64,000 nucleotides of DNA from Ferruginibacter sp. (GCA_025963635.1 JAOQAK010000070.1:100448-164447); one strand, 5' to 3'. Shown: positions 44,021 to 52,808, counted from the stretch's first letter. Made by a program: numbers and translations. The notes: a model not told the origin generated them from the sequence alone.

Positions 44021-45016
44021 ATGATTGAACAGAAGATAAAAACTGCCAATTTAAATACTACTGCTGAATTCCCTTTAAAAAGAGTTGAACCGCGAATCGT
44101 ATTCATGGGTACGCCGGAGTTTGCTGTGGCATCTCTCGACAAACTGTTGCGGGGCGGCTGCAATATTGTTGGCGTGATCACCGCTCCCGACAAAGCCGCG
44201 GGCCGTGGGATGCAATTGCAGCAAAGCGCTGTAAAAAAATATGCCGTTGAACATCGACTGAATATTTTACAGCCGGAGAAGTTGAAAGATGCAATTTTTT
44301 TGGAGGAGTTGCGGAATCTTCATGCCGACCTGCAGATTGTAGTTGCTTTCAGGATGTTGCCCGAAATTGTTTGGAATATGCCCCCGATGGGAACAGTAAA
44401 TTTACACGGTTCTCTACTACCGCAATACCGGGGCGCCGCTCCCATTAACTGGGCGATCATTAACGGGGAAAAAGAAACTGGTGTAACCACTTTTAAACTG
44501 AAACATGAGATTGATACCGGCGACATTTTACTAAAGACACTTATCCCAATCGGCGAAGATGAAACCGCCGGGGAACTGCATGATAAAATGAAAGAGATAG
44601 GCGCAGCATTATTGTTGGAAACAGTGAAAGGATTAACCGCCGGAACTTTGAGGGAACAACCCCAAACGATTGTTGGTGGCGGAGACGGGCCGACCGGTTT
44701 AAAACATGCGCCAAAAATATTCACTGAAACCTGCCAGGTGGATTTTAATAAACCCGTAAATGAAGTATATAACCTGGTAAGAGGACTATCACCCTATCCC
44801 GCCGCATTCACCTATTTAGAAGGCAAAAAGTTGAAAGTGTATAAAGTAAACAAGGTAGATAAGGCACCCACGATTGCCCCGGGGGAATTTGAAACGGATA
44901 GAAAAACATTTTTACAATTCTCCTGCAACAATGGATACGTCGCGGTTAAAGAATTGCAATTGGAAGGTAAAAAGAAAATGATGATCGATGATTTTTTAAG
45001 AGGGTACAGATCGTGA
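44021..45016 (+). CDS. fmt: Methionyl-tRNA formyltransferase
   Basis: A 331-residue cytoplasmic enzyme that formylates Met-tRNA(fMet) with 10-formyl-THF to allow initiation. Conserved motifs are RIVFMGTPEFAVASLDKLL, GTVNLHGSLLPQYRGAAPINWAI with the catalytic Asn/His/Asp set, EIDTGDIL, and a C-terminal OB-like domain (NLVRGLSPYPAAFTYLEGKK). The ATG at 44021 adds about 24 non-conserved residues before RIVFMGTPEF; since the next in-frame start would cut into the conserved strand, the longer reading is kept. It follows namZ by 35 bp. Confidence 0.95.
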   Translation: MIEQKIKTANLNTTAEFPLKRVEPRIVFMGTPEFAVASLDKLLRGGCNIVGVITAPDKAAGRGMQLQQSAVKKYAVEHRLNILQPEKLKDAIFLEELRNLHADLQIVVAFRMLPEIVWNMPPMGTVNLHGSLLPQYRGAAPINWAIINGEKETGVTTFKLKHEIDTGDILLKTLIPIGEDETAGELHDKMKEIGAALLLETVKGLTAGTLREQPQTIVGGGDGPTGLKHAPKIFTETCQVDFNKPVNEVYNLVRGLSPYPAAFTYLEGKKLKVYKVNKVDKAPTIAPGEFETDRKTFLQFSCNNGYVAVKELQLEGKKKMMIDDFLRGYRS

Positions 45017-45030
45017 CACAGCAAGGCTAA

Positions 45031-45188
45031 GATATTGCAAGGTTACCTATTGATGATATTGAGATACCAGGATATGGCGCATTGGATTTTTATAACGCGT
45101 TGATCGCCTGGTGAATTGGTGCAAGATCTTCATTTGCAAACATTTGGTCGACTAGTTCATATTGCCCAATAGGTAATATCACAATATC
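45031..45188. repeat. Imperfect inverted repeat in the fmt-aminotransferase spacer
   Basis: GATATTG (45031-45037), 5 nt, TTACCTATTG (45043-45052) recurs in reverse complement at 45167-45188 with the same 5-nt spacing, so 22-bp arms match at 17 or more positions. Between them lie short CAATATC-type motifs. It resembles in build the element at 3388-3515 but shares no sequence with it. Confidence 0.5.
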
Positions 45189-45222
45189 CCAATCTCATTA
45201 TTCCAATTCTCAATATCCATAT

Positions 45223-45230
45223 TATCTTTG
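45223..45230 (+). promoter_or_regulatory. -7 element TATCTTTG, start-proximal
   Basis: An exact TAnnTTTG box that ends 4 nt before the ATG at 45235, so transcription from it would give an almost leaderless mRNA. No TTG is found at the usual upstream distance. Confidence 0.5.
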
Positions 45231-45234
45231 CAGC

Positions 45235-46467
45235 ATGTTAACCATCAGTCATCGTGGCCAACAGATGCCACCTTCACCCATCCGGAAATTAGTTCCTTAT
45301 GCGGAAGCTGCTAAAAAGAGAGGCACTAAAGTATTCCATCTTAATATTGGTCAGCCCGACATAGCTACACCTGAAATGATATTGGATGCAGTACGCAACA
45401 GTGATTTCAAGGTGCTGGAATACAGTCATAGTGCGGGCAACGAAAGCTATCGCAAAAAGCTGGTGCAGTATTATGCCAAAGTGGGAATCAATATCAATTC
45501 TAACCAGATCATCGTTACAACCGGCGGAAGCGAAGCAATTTTATTTGGCTTTATGGCTTGTATGGATGCCGGTGATGAAGTAATTATACCCGAACCTTTT
45601 TATGCCAATTACAATGGCTTTGCAATAGAAGCGGGTGTTGTCGTTACACCGATCTGCTCATCTATTGAAACGGGCTTTGCATTGCCGCCGATGGAGGATT
45701 TTGAAAAAGTAATTACGCCAAAAACAAAGGCCATCGTGATCTGCAATCCAAACAATCCAACGGGCTATTTATACAGCAGGGAAGAGATGGAGATATTGAA
45801 AAAAATCATCTTAAAACATAATCTTTTTTTGTTTGCAGATGAAGCATACCGCGAGTTCTGTTATGAGGGCACCCACACCAGCTTTATGCAGTTGGAAGGG
45901 GTTAACGACCATATTGTTCTGATTGACACCATTAGCAAAAGATACAGTGCCTGTGGCGGACGTATTGGCGCCCTGGTTACCAAAAATTCATCCTTGCTAG
46001 GAGCCGTAATGAAATTTGCACAAGCCAGGTTAAGTCCGCCAAGCTTTGCACAAATTTTAGGTGAAGCTGCAGTTGACCTGCCAGATAATTATTTCGATAT
46101 CACCAAAGCAGAATATAAAAAAAGAAGGGATACCCTTGTTAAAAGATTGAACGCAATTCCTGGTGTATTTTGCCCAAACCCGGGCGGCGCTTTTTATGCC
46201 ATGGCTAAGTTGCCGATTGATGATGCCGATATATTTTGCCAATGGTTGCTTGAATCTTTTTCTTACCAGGGGCAAACCGTGATGCTTGCACCAGCTACCG
46301 GTTTTTATGGCACTCCCGGGCTTGGTAAAAAAGAAGTTAGACTGGCATATGTTTTAAATACCACTGCAATAAATTCAGCAATGGATTGCCTGGAAAAAGC
46401 ATTGGAAACCTATCGGCTGAAACTGGGAGATGGTGCGAATATTACCCAAAAACAAAACGCTTATTGA
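45235..46467 (+). CDS. Class I/II aminotransferase (aspartate aminotransferase-like)
   Basis: A 410-residue cytoplasmic PLP aminotransferase. It carries the class I/II motifs: SPIRKLVPYAEAAKKRG at the start, GQPDIATPE, TTGGSEAILFG, NPNNPTGYLYS, ADEAYREFCYEG and the PLP lysine in DTISKRYSACGGRIG (SKRYS); the C-terminal Arg motif that binds the substrate carboxylate is within VRLAYVLN. Substrate range could be aspartate, aromatic or branched; the family members nearest by these motifs transfer amino groups to 2-oxoglutarate. It has its own -7 box and appears to be a separate unit from fmt. Confidence 0.9.
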   Translation: MLTISHRGQQMPPSPIRKLVPYAEAAKKRGTKVFHLNIGQPDIATPEMILDAVRNSDFKVLEYSHSAGNESYRKKLVQYYAKVGININSNQIIVTTGGSEAILFGFMACMDAGDEVIIPEPFYANYNGFAIEAGVVVTPICSSIETGFALPPMEDFEKVITPKTKAIVICNPNNPTGYLYSREEMEILKKIILKHNLFLFADEAYREFCYEGTHTSFMQLEGVNDHIVLIDTISKRYSACGGRIGALVTKNSSLLGAVMKFAQARLSPPSFAQILGEAAVDLPDNYFDITKAEYKKRRDTLVKRLNAIPGVFCPNPGGAFYAMAKLPIDDADIFCQWLLESFSYQGQTVMLAPATGFYGTPGLGKKEVRLAYVLNTTAINSAMDCLEKALETYRLKLGDGANITQKQNAY

Positions 46468-46950
46468 TCCGGCTCCACTGCCTTATCTTCTTATCCTTAC
46501 CGGCATAGCATAGTGATATGTGTCCAGCGGAGTGAAGCTATTTTTTTCTGCGGGGACAAAGCTGGATAGCTTAGCAATTGCTGCTCGGTTAAACCATTGC
46601 GATCAAAAGCCTTCCACGGTGGCTGTAAAACTCTATTATCCTATTGTTTTTGCCGCTGGGTCAATGTATTGGTTTTCGAAATGCGGCATCAACTTACCCC
46701 CATGTTCAAGGTGTTCCATTTTCGTTTTAAACATTTCCAAGCGGGATTAAAAATATTGCGCATTTACGAATTGTATTGGGCAAGTTACATAAGAAGCAAA
46801 AGCACTGTTTTTGAGGTTGAATTGAGAAAATAAATTGTCATTCTGATACATGTAAATTATGTAAGAAATTTCTATAATTGTGTAAAAAAAAGAATAAATC
46901 TCTTCTTTACTTTGTATCGGGTTTTTCATAGGATATTGGATAAAAAAAAC
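46468..46950. other. Spacer between aminotransferase and small minus-strand gene
   Basis: Several overlapping ORFs (e.g. 46520-46750 and 46597-46833, plus) lie here, but their composition is unlike a real protein and no promoter box precedes them. The minus strand holds fragments such as a 32-residue frame from 46734 down (MFKTKMEHLEHGGKLMPHFE...) that could be remnants of a decayed gene. Nothing certain. Confidence 0.3.
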
Positions 46951-46983
46951 GGAGCTGGATTTCTATCCGGCTTCTCTCTTTTT
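46951..46983 (-). terminator. Hairpin at the end of the 46963-47082 gene
   Basis: A 10-bp stem with two G-U pairs (46951-46960 with 46965-46974) and a TTCT loop. On the minus strand it is followed by CG and eight T residues; on the plus strand by TCTCTTTTT. It overlaps the stop codon of the small minus-strand ORF, and may end transcription in both directions. Confidence 0.75.
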
Positions 46984-47082
46984 AAGCATTGCAACAAAAA
47001 ATGCTTTGTTTTCCTGATTGCTGGTAGCCTTTTTCCTCCCTTTACTATCATATTTACCAGCCCCTTTTAGCACTAAAGCCAT
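46963..47082 (-). CDS. Small basic protein, 39 residues
   Basis: ATG at 47082 gives MALVLKGAGKYDSKGRKKAT, then SNQENKAFFVAMLKKREAG and a TAG that lies inside a strong terminator hairpin, a compact gene end. It is Lys-rich (8 of 39), without a signal peptide or membrane segment, and lies just upstream of and divergent from a DtxR-type regulator gene. Below normal length cut-offs, so easily missed. No family is recognised. The tight link to a terminator is the main evidence that it is real. Confidence 0.5.
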   Translation of the reverse strand: MALVLKGAGKYDSKGRKKATSNQENKAFFVAMLKKREAG

Positions 47083-47192
47083 CCATTTTTATCGATCAAA
47101 TTCAGCGTTTATTGCGAAAATTATCGCCCAGGTTCGTTAAACAAATTTATTATTGCGCTTGCCCGTGGTTTTCGCCTCACTAGCTAAATGAT

Positions 47193-47200
47193 TACATTTG
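47193..47200 (+). promoter_or_regulatory. -7 element TACATTTG, start-proximal
   Basis: An exact TAnnTTTG box ending 4 nt before the ATG at 47205, the same spacing as before the aminotransferase gene. Transcription from it would be near-leaderless. No upstream TTG at the usual distance. Confidence 0.5.
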
Positions 47201-47204
47201 TTGT

Positions 47205-47861
47205 ATGCATTCTTATACAGAAGAAAATTATTTGAAAGCACTTTTCAATCTTGCAAATGATAAAGGAGAAGTGAGTCCTAATGAATTGAGTAAAAGGCTC
47301 GATATCAAGATGCCTACGGTTAACAGCATGATGAAAAAACTGGCAGAGAAAAAACTGGTTTATTACGAAAGTTATAAACCGTTGCGGCTCACCGACAAAG
47401 GAAAGAAAGAGGCAGGACTGATCATTCGAAAACACCGGCTTACCGAAATGTTCTTGGTGCAAAAAATGTCGTTTGGCTGGGAGCAGGTGCATGAAATCGC
47501 AGAACAGATTGAACATCTGCAATCGCCCCATTTTTTTGAAAAGATGGATGAGATGCTGGGCTATCCAACCATTGATCCTCACGGTTCACCTATACCAGAT
47601 AAGACCGGCAAAATAGATTGGGTACATTATGAAAAACTGAGCGACTGTAAGATGGGTGAAACAGTAAAGCTGGCAGCGGTTATCCATACCACGGATGAAT
47701 TCTTAAAATTTTTGAACAGTCGTGACTTACACCTGGGTTTAAAAATAAAAATAAAACTCGTCGAAAAGTTTGACGGCAGTATGGTGGTCTCTTACAACAA
47801 AAAAAACGCTGAGGCCCTCAGCCATACAGTAGCTGAAAGATTATTGGTTGAAAAATTGTGA
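47205..47861 (+). CDS. DtxR/MntR-family metal-dependent repressor (second copy)
   Basis: A 218-residue regulator with the same domain order as the one at 29389-30048: winged helix (SYTEENYLKALFNL, RLDIKMPTVNSMMKKLAEKKLV), dimerisation/metal domain (RKHRLTEMFLVQKMSFGWEQVHEIAEQIEHLQS and PTIDPHGSPIP) and C-terminal SH3-like domain. It is clearly paralogous but not a recent copy. No transporter gene follows; the next gene is a convergent DUF1223 gene. It may control iron or manganese genes elsewhere; the operator is not seen, and I find no clear palindrome in its start region. Confidence 0.88.
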   Translation: MHSYTEENYLKALFNLANDKGEVSPNELSKRLDIKMPTVNSMMKKLAEKKLVYYESYKPLRLTDKGKKEAGLIIRKHRLTEMFLVQKMSFGWEQVHEIAEQIEHLQSPHFFEKMDEMLGYPTIDPHGSPIPDKTGKIDWVHYEKLSDCKMGETVKLAAVIHTTDEFLKFLNSRDLHLGLKIKIKLVEKFDGSMVVSYNKKNAEALSHTVAERLLVEKL

Positions 47862-47890
47862 AGTGATAGCACCTCGGCAGTTGATACCTT

Positions 47891-48667
47891 TCATCGAATC
47901 AACGTTTCAGCTACAGCTGTTATTTCTTTTGTTTGCCGATGTTGCACATACAATAATAGCTTGCAATTATTTGCGCTAATTCCCCTTGGCAAATCAAAGA
48001 CCACAGCTCCCGTTTTACTGCTATTATTCAATGTTTTAAAATCCTGCACAATATCGATATGTTTTAAGGTTCTTCCTTTATTTTCACCCCGCTGTACATG
48101 AGTTTGCGCAACTATTTGCAACAAAGCGATATTGACATCAGTATTGGAAGGTAAAGTATCCAGTTGGTAAGCTACCTTCACTGTATTGGCGGCGGGTTGA
48201 CTGGCAAGCAATTCAACCGGGCGGTTTACAGCCTTATCAATTCCCGCAACAACCGCTTTTTGCAATCTCCCGTTGTCAGAACCCACCATTTGGTTGCTGC
48301 CATTTACCACTACTTGTGGGGTATAAACGCCTTCGAGTTTGAAATAATCTGCATACGCTCTTTGCCTTGCTGAATAGGCTGTTTTGCTGAATGAATCGGT
48401 CCATCCGAGCCTGTTCCAGTAATCAACATGAAAGCCGAGCACAAATACCTTCCCCGGATTCGCCGCCGCAATTCTTTCAACGGCTGCATCGGCCGCCGGG
48501 CAACTGGAACAACCCTCTGAAGTAAATAATTCAATGACAGCAAATCCCTTAGTCGCAGAATGGGCCGCGGGTTTTGAAGGAAGCGTAAGTAACCCGGAGG
48601 TTAATACCAGGATCACTGTAGCCAGCAGCAATAAGCCGGCGCCCACCTTGATAAAATTTTGTTTCAC
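47891..48667 (-). CDS. DUF1223 thioredoxin-like protein
   Basis: A 258-residue membrane-anchored or secreted protein. The N-terminal segment FIKVGAGLLLLATVILVLTSGLL exports it; the domain begins GFAVIELFTSEGCSSCPAADA with a CSSC thioredoxin-like pair near residues 54-57, followed by LGFHVDYWNRLGWTDSFSK and YTPQVVVNGSNQMVGSD, the signature blocks of DUF1223. Family members are predicted periplasmic oxidoreductases of unknown substrate. It is convergent with the second DtxR gene and lies on the same strand as the YceI gene, with 99 bp between. Confidence 0.9.
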   Translation of the reverse strand: MKQNFIKVGAGLLLLATVILVLTSGLLTLPSKPAAHSATKGFAVIELFTSEGCSSCPAADAAVERIAAANPGKVFVLGFHVDYWNRLGWTDSFSKTAYSARQRAYADYFKLEGVYTPQVVVNGSNQMVGSDNGRLQKAVVAGIDKAVNRPVELLASQPAANTVKVAYQLDTLPSNTDVNIALLQIVAQTHVQRGENKGRTLKHIDIVQDFKTLNNSSKTGAVVFDLPRGISANNCKLLLYVQHRQTKEITAVAETLIR

Positions 48668-48766
48668 GACCTATATTTTTAAGCTTGATGAAATTGTTCC
48701 AGGTCAATCTTAGTTATTGAGATTATCCGTCACACTTGCGCTTTCGCGAAGCGAATTGGTTCCATC

Positions 48767-49309
48767 TTAATTTTTCTTCGCAAACACGGATAAGGATACG
48801 GTAAGATTGTCTGACATCACAACGCTTTTTCCACCTACACCAAAATCCCTCCTGTTTAATTTAAAGGCACCTTCAAACAAGTATCCATCCGCTTTTTGAG
48901 TGGCTTTGAATGGAAAAGAAACCGCTTTCGTAATGCCCTTGATCGTAATCTTTGCCTCCATGTTAAAACTTCCGCCGGCAGTTGCATTTGTAACGCCTGT
49001 GGACACCAAACTGATCACCGGATATTTACCGGCATTAAAGTATTCCTCTTTTTTAAGATGGCCATCTCTCGTGCCATTACCCGTGTTTACTGTGGTAGCA
49101 TCAACTGTTGCACTAAAGGAGGCCGCAGCAACATTGGCAGGATTAAAAGTTATTCTCCCTTTCAATCCTTTGAACCTTCCATTTACAGTAAGTCCGAAAT
49201 TTTTAATTGAGAACTTTATATCAGAACCATTGTCAACGGGTGTGTAATTCTGTGCAACCATACAGGTCACAGAAATGGTGGCGGCAAATGCGAGTAATAA
49301 ATTTTTCAT
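48767..49309 (-). CDS. YceI-family periplasmic lipid-binding protein
   Basis: A 180-residue exported protein with a lipocalin-like barrel that binds polyisoprenoid-type lipids. The start ATG at 49309 gives the signal peptide MKNLLLAFAATISVTCMVAQ; ATGs further upstream (49315, 49372) precede a region that does not read as a signal. Mature motifs FSIKNFGLTVNGRFKGLKGRITFNP, TRDGHLKKEEYFNAGKYPVISLVS and the ending FKLNRRDFGVGGKSVVMSDNLTVSLSV fit YceI. The partner lipid is unknown. It may be cotranscribed with the DUF1223 gene. Confidence 0.92.
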   Translation of the reverse strand: MKNLLLAFAATISVTCMVAQNYTPVDNGSDIKFSIKNFGLTVNGRFKGLKGRITFNPANVAAASFSATVDATTVNTGNGTRDGHLKKEEYFNAGKYPVISLVSTGVTNATAGGSFNMEAKITIKGITKAVSFPFKATQKADGYLFEGAFKLNRRDFGVGGKSVVMSDNLTVSLSVFAKKN

Positions 49310-49567
49310 GTACATTTTATACAAAGTTTCACATGCCTTCGGTATAAACATCACCTTACACTTTATCGACAACGGAAACGCAAATTTATTTCCATTTATG
49401 CTTCATAGCAGGCAGAATGCTGGTAATGAATGTACCTTTTTTTTTGTAAATATCCGCAGTGCAGACTTGCCGGGCTGTCAAAATATTCACAATTTCCACC
49501 CGTGTTGATGGGACAGCTATTTAACCCTGGTTTCGTATTGCCTTATCTTCGTAAAAAATATTAATAA

Positions 49568-50833
49568 GTGACGACATTCATTATAGCCCTCGTTTTTATT
49601 GCAGGATATATCGCCATAGCATTTGAGCAGTCCCTCAAGATCAATAAGGCCGCAACCGCTTTAATTACGGGCGTGTTGTGCTGGACAATCTACATCCTGC
49701 AAAGTCAAACTCCTCACACGATAACCGAAGAATTGCTAACGCATTTAGGGGAAATCGCTTCTATACTATTTTTTTTATTGGGAGCCATGACCATCGTGGA
49801 ATTGGTGGATTCCCAGGATGGATTTAAAATCATCACCCAAAAAATAAGTACTACCGATAAAAAAAAGCTTTTATTTATTGTAACAGCAATTACTTTTTTC
49901 CTATCCGCCTTGCTCGACAATTTGACAACTGCCATTTTAATGACTTCCTTATGCGCAAAAATTTTAACCGATAAGGAAGACAGGCTTTGGTTTGCCGGAA
50001 TGATCGTAATTGCCTCGAATGCCGGAGGTTCATGGTCACCCCTGGGCGATGTAACCACAACGATGCTATGGATTGGTGGACAAATAACTGCACTCAATGT
50101 GATAAAACAGCTTATTGCCCCGAGCCTGGTAGTTTGCATATTGCCTGCTTTGCTGATGGCGACACGGTTTAAGGGCAAACAATTTGCCATGCCCACCGTA
50201 GTGCCTGGTACAGCAAAGGAAAACAGGGAAAGTAATATTGTGCTTATAGTCGGTATAGGATTTTTACTTTTTGTGCCCGTCTTTAAAACGGTTACACACC
50301 TGCCGCCTTTTATGGGAATGATGCTGGCACTCGGCCTTATGTGGATAATCAATTCTATTATTCATAAAAGCAAGGACCCTGAATATGCAGAAAGATTTAC
50401 AGTAGCGAGAGCTTTGCAAAAAATTGATACACCCAGCATATTATTTTTTCTCGGCATCTTATTGGCCGTTTCTGCTTTGCAATCATTTGGAATGCTAAAA
50501 ATTGTCGGTGCATTCCTGGGCAATACGTTAAAAAATGATTACCTGGTAGGCATAGCATTAGGATTACTTTCCGCCCTGGTTGATAATGTGCCCCTTGTGG
50601 CTGCAGCACAGGGAATGTACGACCTATCCACCTATCCTGTTGATCATTCGTTTTGGCTGTTTCTCGCTCTCACAACGGGTACCGGAGGAAGTGCCATCAT
50701 CATAGGCTCGGCAGCAGGCGTAGCGGTAATGGGCATCGAACAGGTTAGCTTTACCTGGTATTTAAAAAAAATAAGCCTGCTTGCGCTTGCAGGGTTTGCT
50801 GCCGGAATAGCGGTATTTCTTTTACAGCACTAA
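49568..50833 (+). CDS. nhaD: NhaD-type sodium:proton antiporter
   Basis: A 421-residue inner-membrane antiporter that exports Na+ in exchange for H+. The start is GTG, giving MTTFIIALVFIAGYIAIAFE. Family blocks are visible: a HLGEIASILFFLLGAMTIVEL segment, FFLSALLDNLTTAILMTSLC with the conserved SALLDNLT motif, ASNAGGSWSPLGDVTTTMLW, and VSALVDNVPLVAAAQGM near the C-terminus with the second D-N motif. About 12 hydrophobic segments are seen. It stands between the YceI gene, divergently, and a ClC gene that follows on the same strand 103 bp downstream. Confidence 0.93.
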   Translation: MTTFIIALVFIAGYIAIAFEQSLKINKAATALITGVLCWTIYILQSQTPHTITEELLTHLGEIASILFFLLGAMTIVELVDSQDGFKIITQKISTTDKKKLLFIVTAITFFLSALLDNLTTAILMTSLCAKILTDKEDRLWFAGMIVIASNAGGSWSPLGDVTTTMLWIGGQITALNVIKQLIAPSLVVCILPALLMATRFKGKQFAMPTVVPGTAKENRESNIVLIVGIGFLLFVPVFKTVTHLPPFMGMMLALGLMWIINSIIHKSKDPEYAERFTVARALQKIDTPSILFFLGILLAVSALQSFGMLKIVGAFLGNTLKNDYLVGIALGLLSALVDNVPLVAAAQGMYDLSTYPVDHSFWLFLALTTGTGGSAIIIGSAAGVAVMGIEQVSFTWYLKKISLLALAGFAAGIAVFLLQH

Positions 50834-50909
50834 TATGCTGCCGCTGATCGGTAAGTAGCTTTGCAACTATCAACTGTAGTCATCAATAATCAGCCAAACT
50901 ACTACAACG

Positions 50910-50917
50910 TATCTTTG
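50910..50917 (+). promoter_or_regulatory. -7 element TATCTTTG before the ClC gene
   Basis: An exact TAnnTTTG box 19 nt before the TTG start at 50937. A partner TTG is not seen at the expected distance. Confidence 0.4.
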
Positions 50918-50936
50918 AAGTTAAATTTTATGATAA

Positions 50937-52721
50937 TTGGCACCCATTAAGTTCCTGTATCAGGCGATTATTCACTACCTGCGTGCTAAAGCGAGCAGGA
51001 TGCAATTTATTATGGTGATAGCAACACTCGTAGGGTTTGCCTCGGGCATGGTTGCAGTATTGCTTAAAACCCTTGTGCATTTTATTCAGCACGGAATTGA
51101 ACATATACCAGTGGCCAGGTTTGCCTACCTGTTGTTTCCCGCGATCGGACTGCTCATAACTGTATTCATTGTAAGGCATTTATTTGGAGGCCATATAGAA
51201 AAAGGTATTGCCATGGTACTGAAAGCCATCGCGAGAAAATCATCGTTTATTCCTTTAAACCACAGTTATCTCCACATCATTACCAGTTCGATAACCGTAG
51301 GGCTTGGCGGCTCCCTCGGATTGGAAGCCCCGATTGTAGCAACAGGATCAGCCGTGGGCTCAAATGTGGCTCGTATTACAGAATTAAACTACCAGGAACG
51401 AACACTTTTGATCGCCTGCGGAGCGGCGGCCGGAATCTCAGCGGTTTTTAATGCCCCAATCGCGGGGGTGATCTTTGCAATCGAAGTATTGCTTACTGAA
51501 ACTGTAGTAAGCTATTTTATACCCTTAATTATCTCTTCAGTAGTAGGGGCATTGTGTTCCAAAATAATTCTCCGGGAAGAATCGTTGTTCAATTTCGTTT
51601 TAAAACAAACATTCAATTACGAGAATGTTCCGTATTATATTTTGCTTGGAATTTTTGCCGGCTTCATTTCTTTGTATTATGCTAAAACTTTCAAAGGCGT
51701 AGAAAGAAAGTTTCACCATTCGAAAGTAAATGGGTATGGTAAGGCGCTCATCAGCGGAGCGATGTTGATAGCAATTTATTTTGTATTTCCCCCTCTTTTC
51801 GGTGAAGGGTACAATAGTGTAAAAGTGGTTGCCAACGGTACTTTTACTCATTTCAAAGACAACACAACGCTTTTTTCTTTAATGAATGAAAACTGGGCCC
51901 TGGTTGCTTTTACTGCTTTGATCGTGTTGTTTAAACCTATCGCCGCAGCCATCACTATTGGTGGAGGAGGCAATGGTGGAAACTTTGCGCCGTCTTTATT
52001 TACCGGTGCCTATCTTGGTTTTTTCTTCTCCAAATTAGTAAACAATACTCCCCTGGTGAAAATTCCGGAAGGCAATTTCAGCCTGGTAGGCATGGCGGGA
52101 GTGTTGAGTGGTGTAATGTACTGCCCGCTTACCGCAATTTTCCTGATCGCCGAAATCACGAATGGGTACGAGTTGTTCATACCGTTAATGATTGTCTCTT
52201 CCATTTCCTTTTTTATCGTAAAGAGCTATGAACCTTTTTCAATGGAAACAAAGAAACTCGCCTTGGAAGGACAGATATTCACTCATAAAAAGGAGAAGAA
52301 CATCTTAACATCCATCCTGCTCGAAGACATCATCCAGGAAAATTACGAAAGCATCCAGCCGGATAAAAAGCTCAGGGACCTGATCGAACTGATTAAAAGA
52401 AGCGAAAAAAACATTTTCGCGGTGGTAGACAACAAGGAAAGATTCTCGGGTATTATTGAATTAAATGATATCAAACAAAAACTTTTCCAGCCTGATCTTT
52501 TTGATAAGATGTCCGTGAAATCTATTATGAAAAAACCCCCGGCATTATTGTTTTCGGGGCAGGATATGAATAGTGTGATGGAAAAATTCGATGTTACCCA
52601 AAGCTGGTACCTTCCTGTGCTGAATAAAGAAAAAAAGTTCGTTGGCTTTATCTCTAAAACAAAGCTTTTTAATAAATACCGCGAAATTCTTTCATCGCAA
52701 GGCGATTTGTATGAAGAGTAA
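50937..52721 (+). CDS. ClC-family chloride channel/antiporter with CBS pair
   Basis: A 594-residue protein. Residues 1-430 are a ClC membrane domain: GLGGSLGLEAPIVATGSAVGS carries the gating glutamate region in the order G-x-E-x-P, with Leu and Ala in place of the usual Arg and Gly (GREGP to GLEAP); GAAAGISAVFNAPIAGVIFAIE and GGNGGNFAPSLFTGAYLG are canonical. Residues 455-585 form two CBS domains (ILLEDIIQENYESIQPDKKL, then VKSIMKKPPALLFSGQDMN), which usually sense nucleotides. The retained Glu suggests H+-coupled antiport or gating. The start is TTG; no ATG fits. Confidence 0.9.
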   Translation: MAPIKFLYQAIIHYLRAKASRMQFIMVIATLVGFASGMVAVLLKTLVHFIQHGIEHIPVARFAYLLFPAIGLLITVFIVRHLFGGHIEKGIAMVLKAIARKSSFIPLNHSYLHIITSSITVGLGGSLGLEAPIVATGSAVGSNVARITELNYQERTLLIACGAAAGISAVFNAPIAGVIFAIEVLLTETVVSYFIPLIISSVVGALCSKIILREESLFNFVLKQTFNYENVPYYILLGIFAGFISLYYAKTFKGVERKFHHSKVNGYGKALISGAMLIAIYFVFPPLFGEGYNSVKVVANGTFTHFKDNTTLFSLMNENWALVAFTALIVLFKPIAAAITIGGGGNGGNFAPSLFTGAYLGFFFSKLVNNTPLVKIPEGNFSLVGMAGVLSGVMYCPLTAIFLIAEITNGYELFIPLMIVSSISFFIVKSYEPFSMETKKLALEGQIFTHKKEKNILTSILLEDIIQENYESIQPDKKLRDLIELIKRSEKNIFAVVDNKERFSGIIELNDIKQKLFQPDLFDKMSVKSIMKKPPALLFSGQDMNSVMEKFDVTQSWYLPVLNKEKKFVGFISKTKLFNKYREILSSQGDLYEE

Positions 52722-52782
52722 TGCCCTTAGTTTACAAGGCGCACAAAAGCACATAACAATGTAGGCTGATATGACCGTAAAA

Positions 52783-52808
52783 TAAAAACCCCGGCTATTA
52801 ACCAGGGT
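52783..52808 (-). terminator. Terminator on the minus strand, after the 76-residue gene cluster
   Basis: An imperfect ACCCCGG/CCAGGGT stem (52788-52794 with 52802-52808) whose minus-strand side is followed by TTTTTATTTT. It lies 150 bp past the stop at 52958 and faces the cluster's direction of transcription; it also lies 62 bp after the plus-strand ClC gene. Confidence 0.5.

Noticed and set aside
46520..46833. Two overlapping plus-strand ORFs after the aminotransferase
   Set aside because: Composition unlike a real protein, no promoter box, no family.
49714..50352. Long antisense ORF in nhaD
   Set aside because: Shadow of NhaD codons; no signals of its own.
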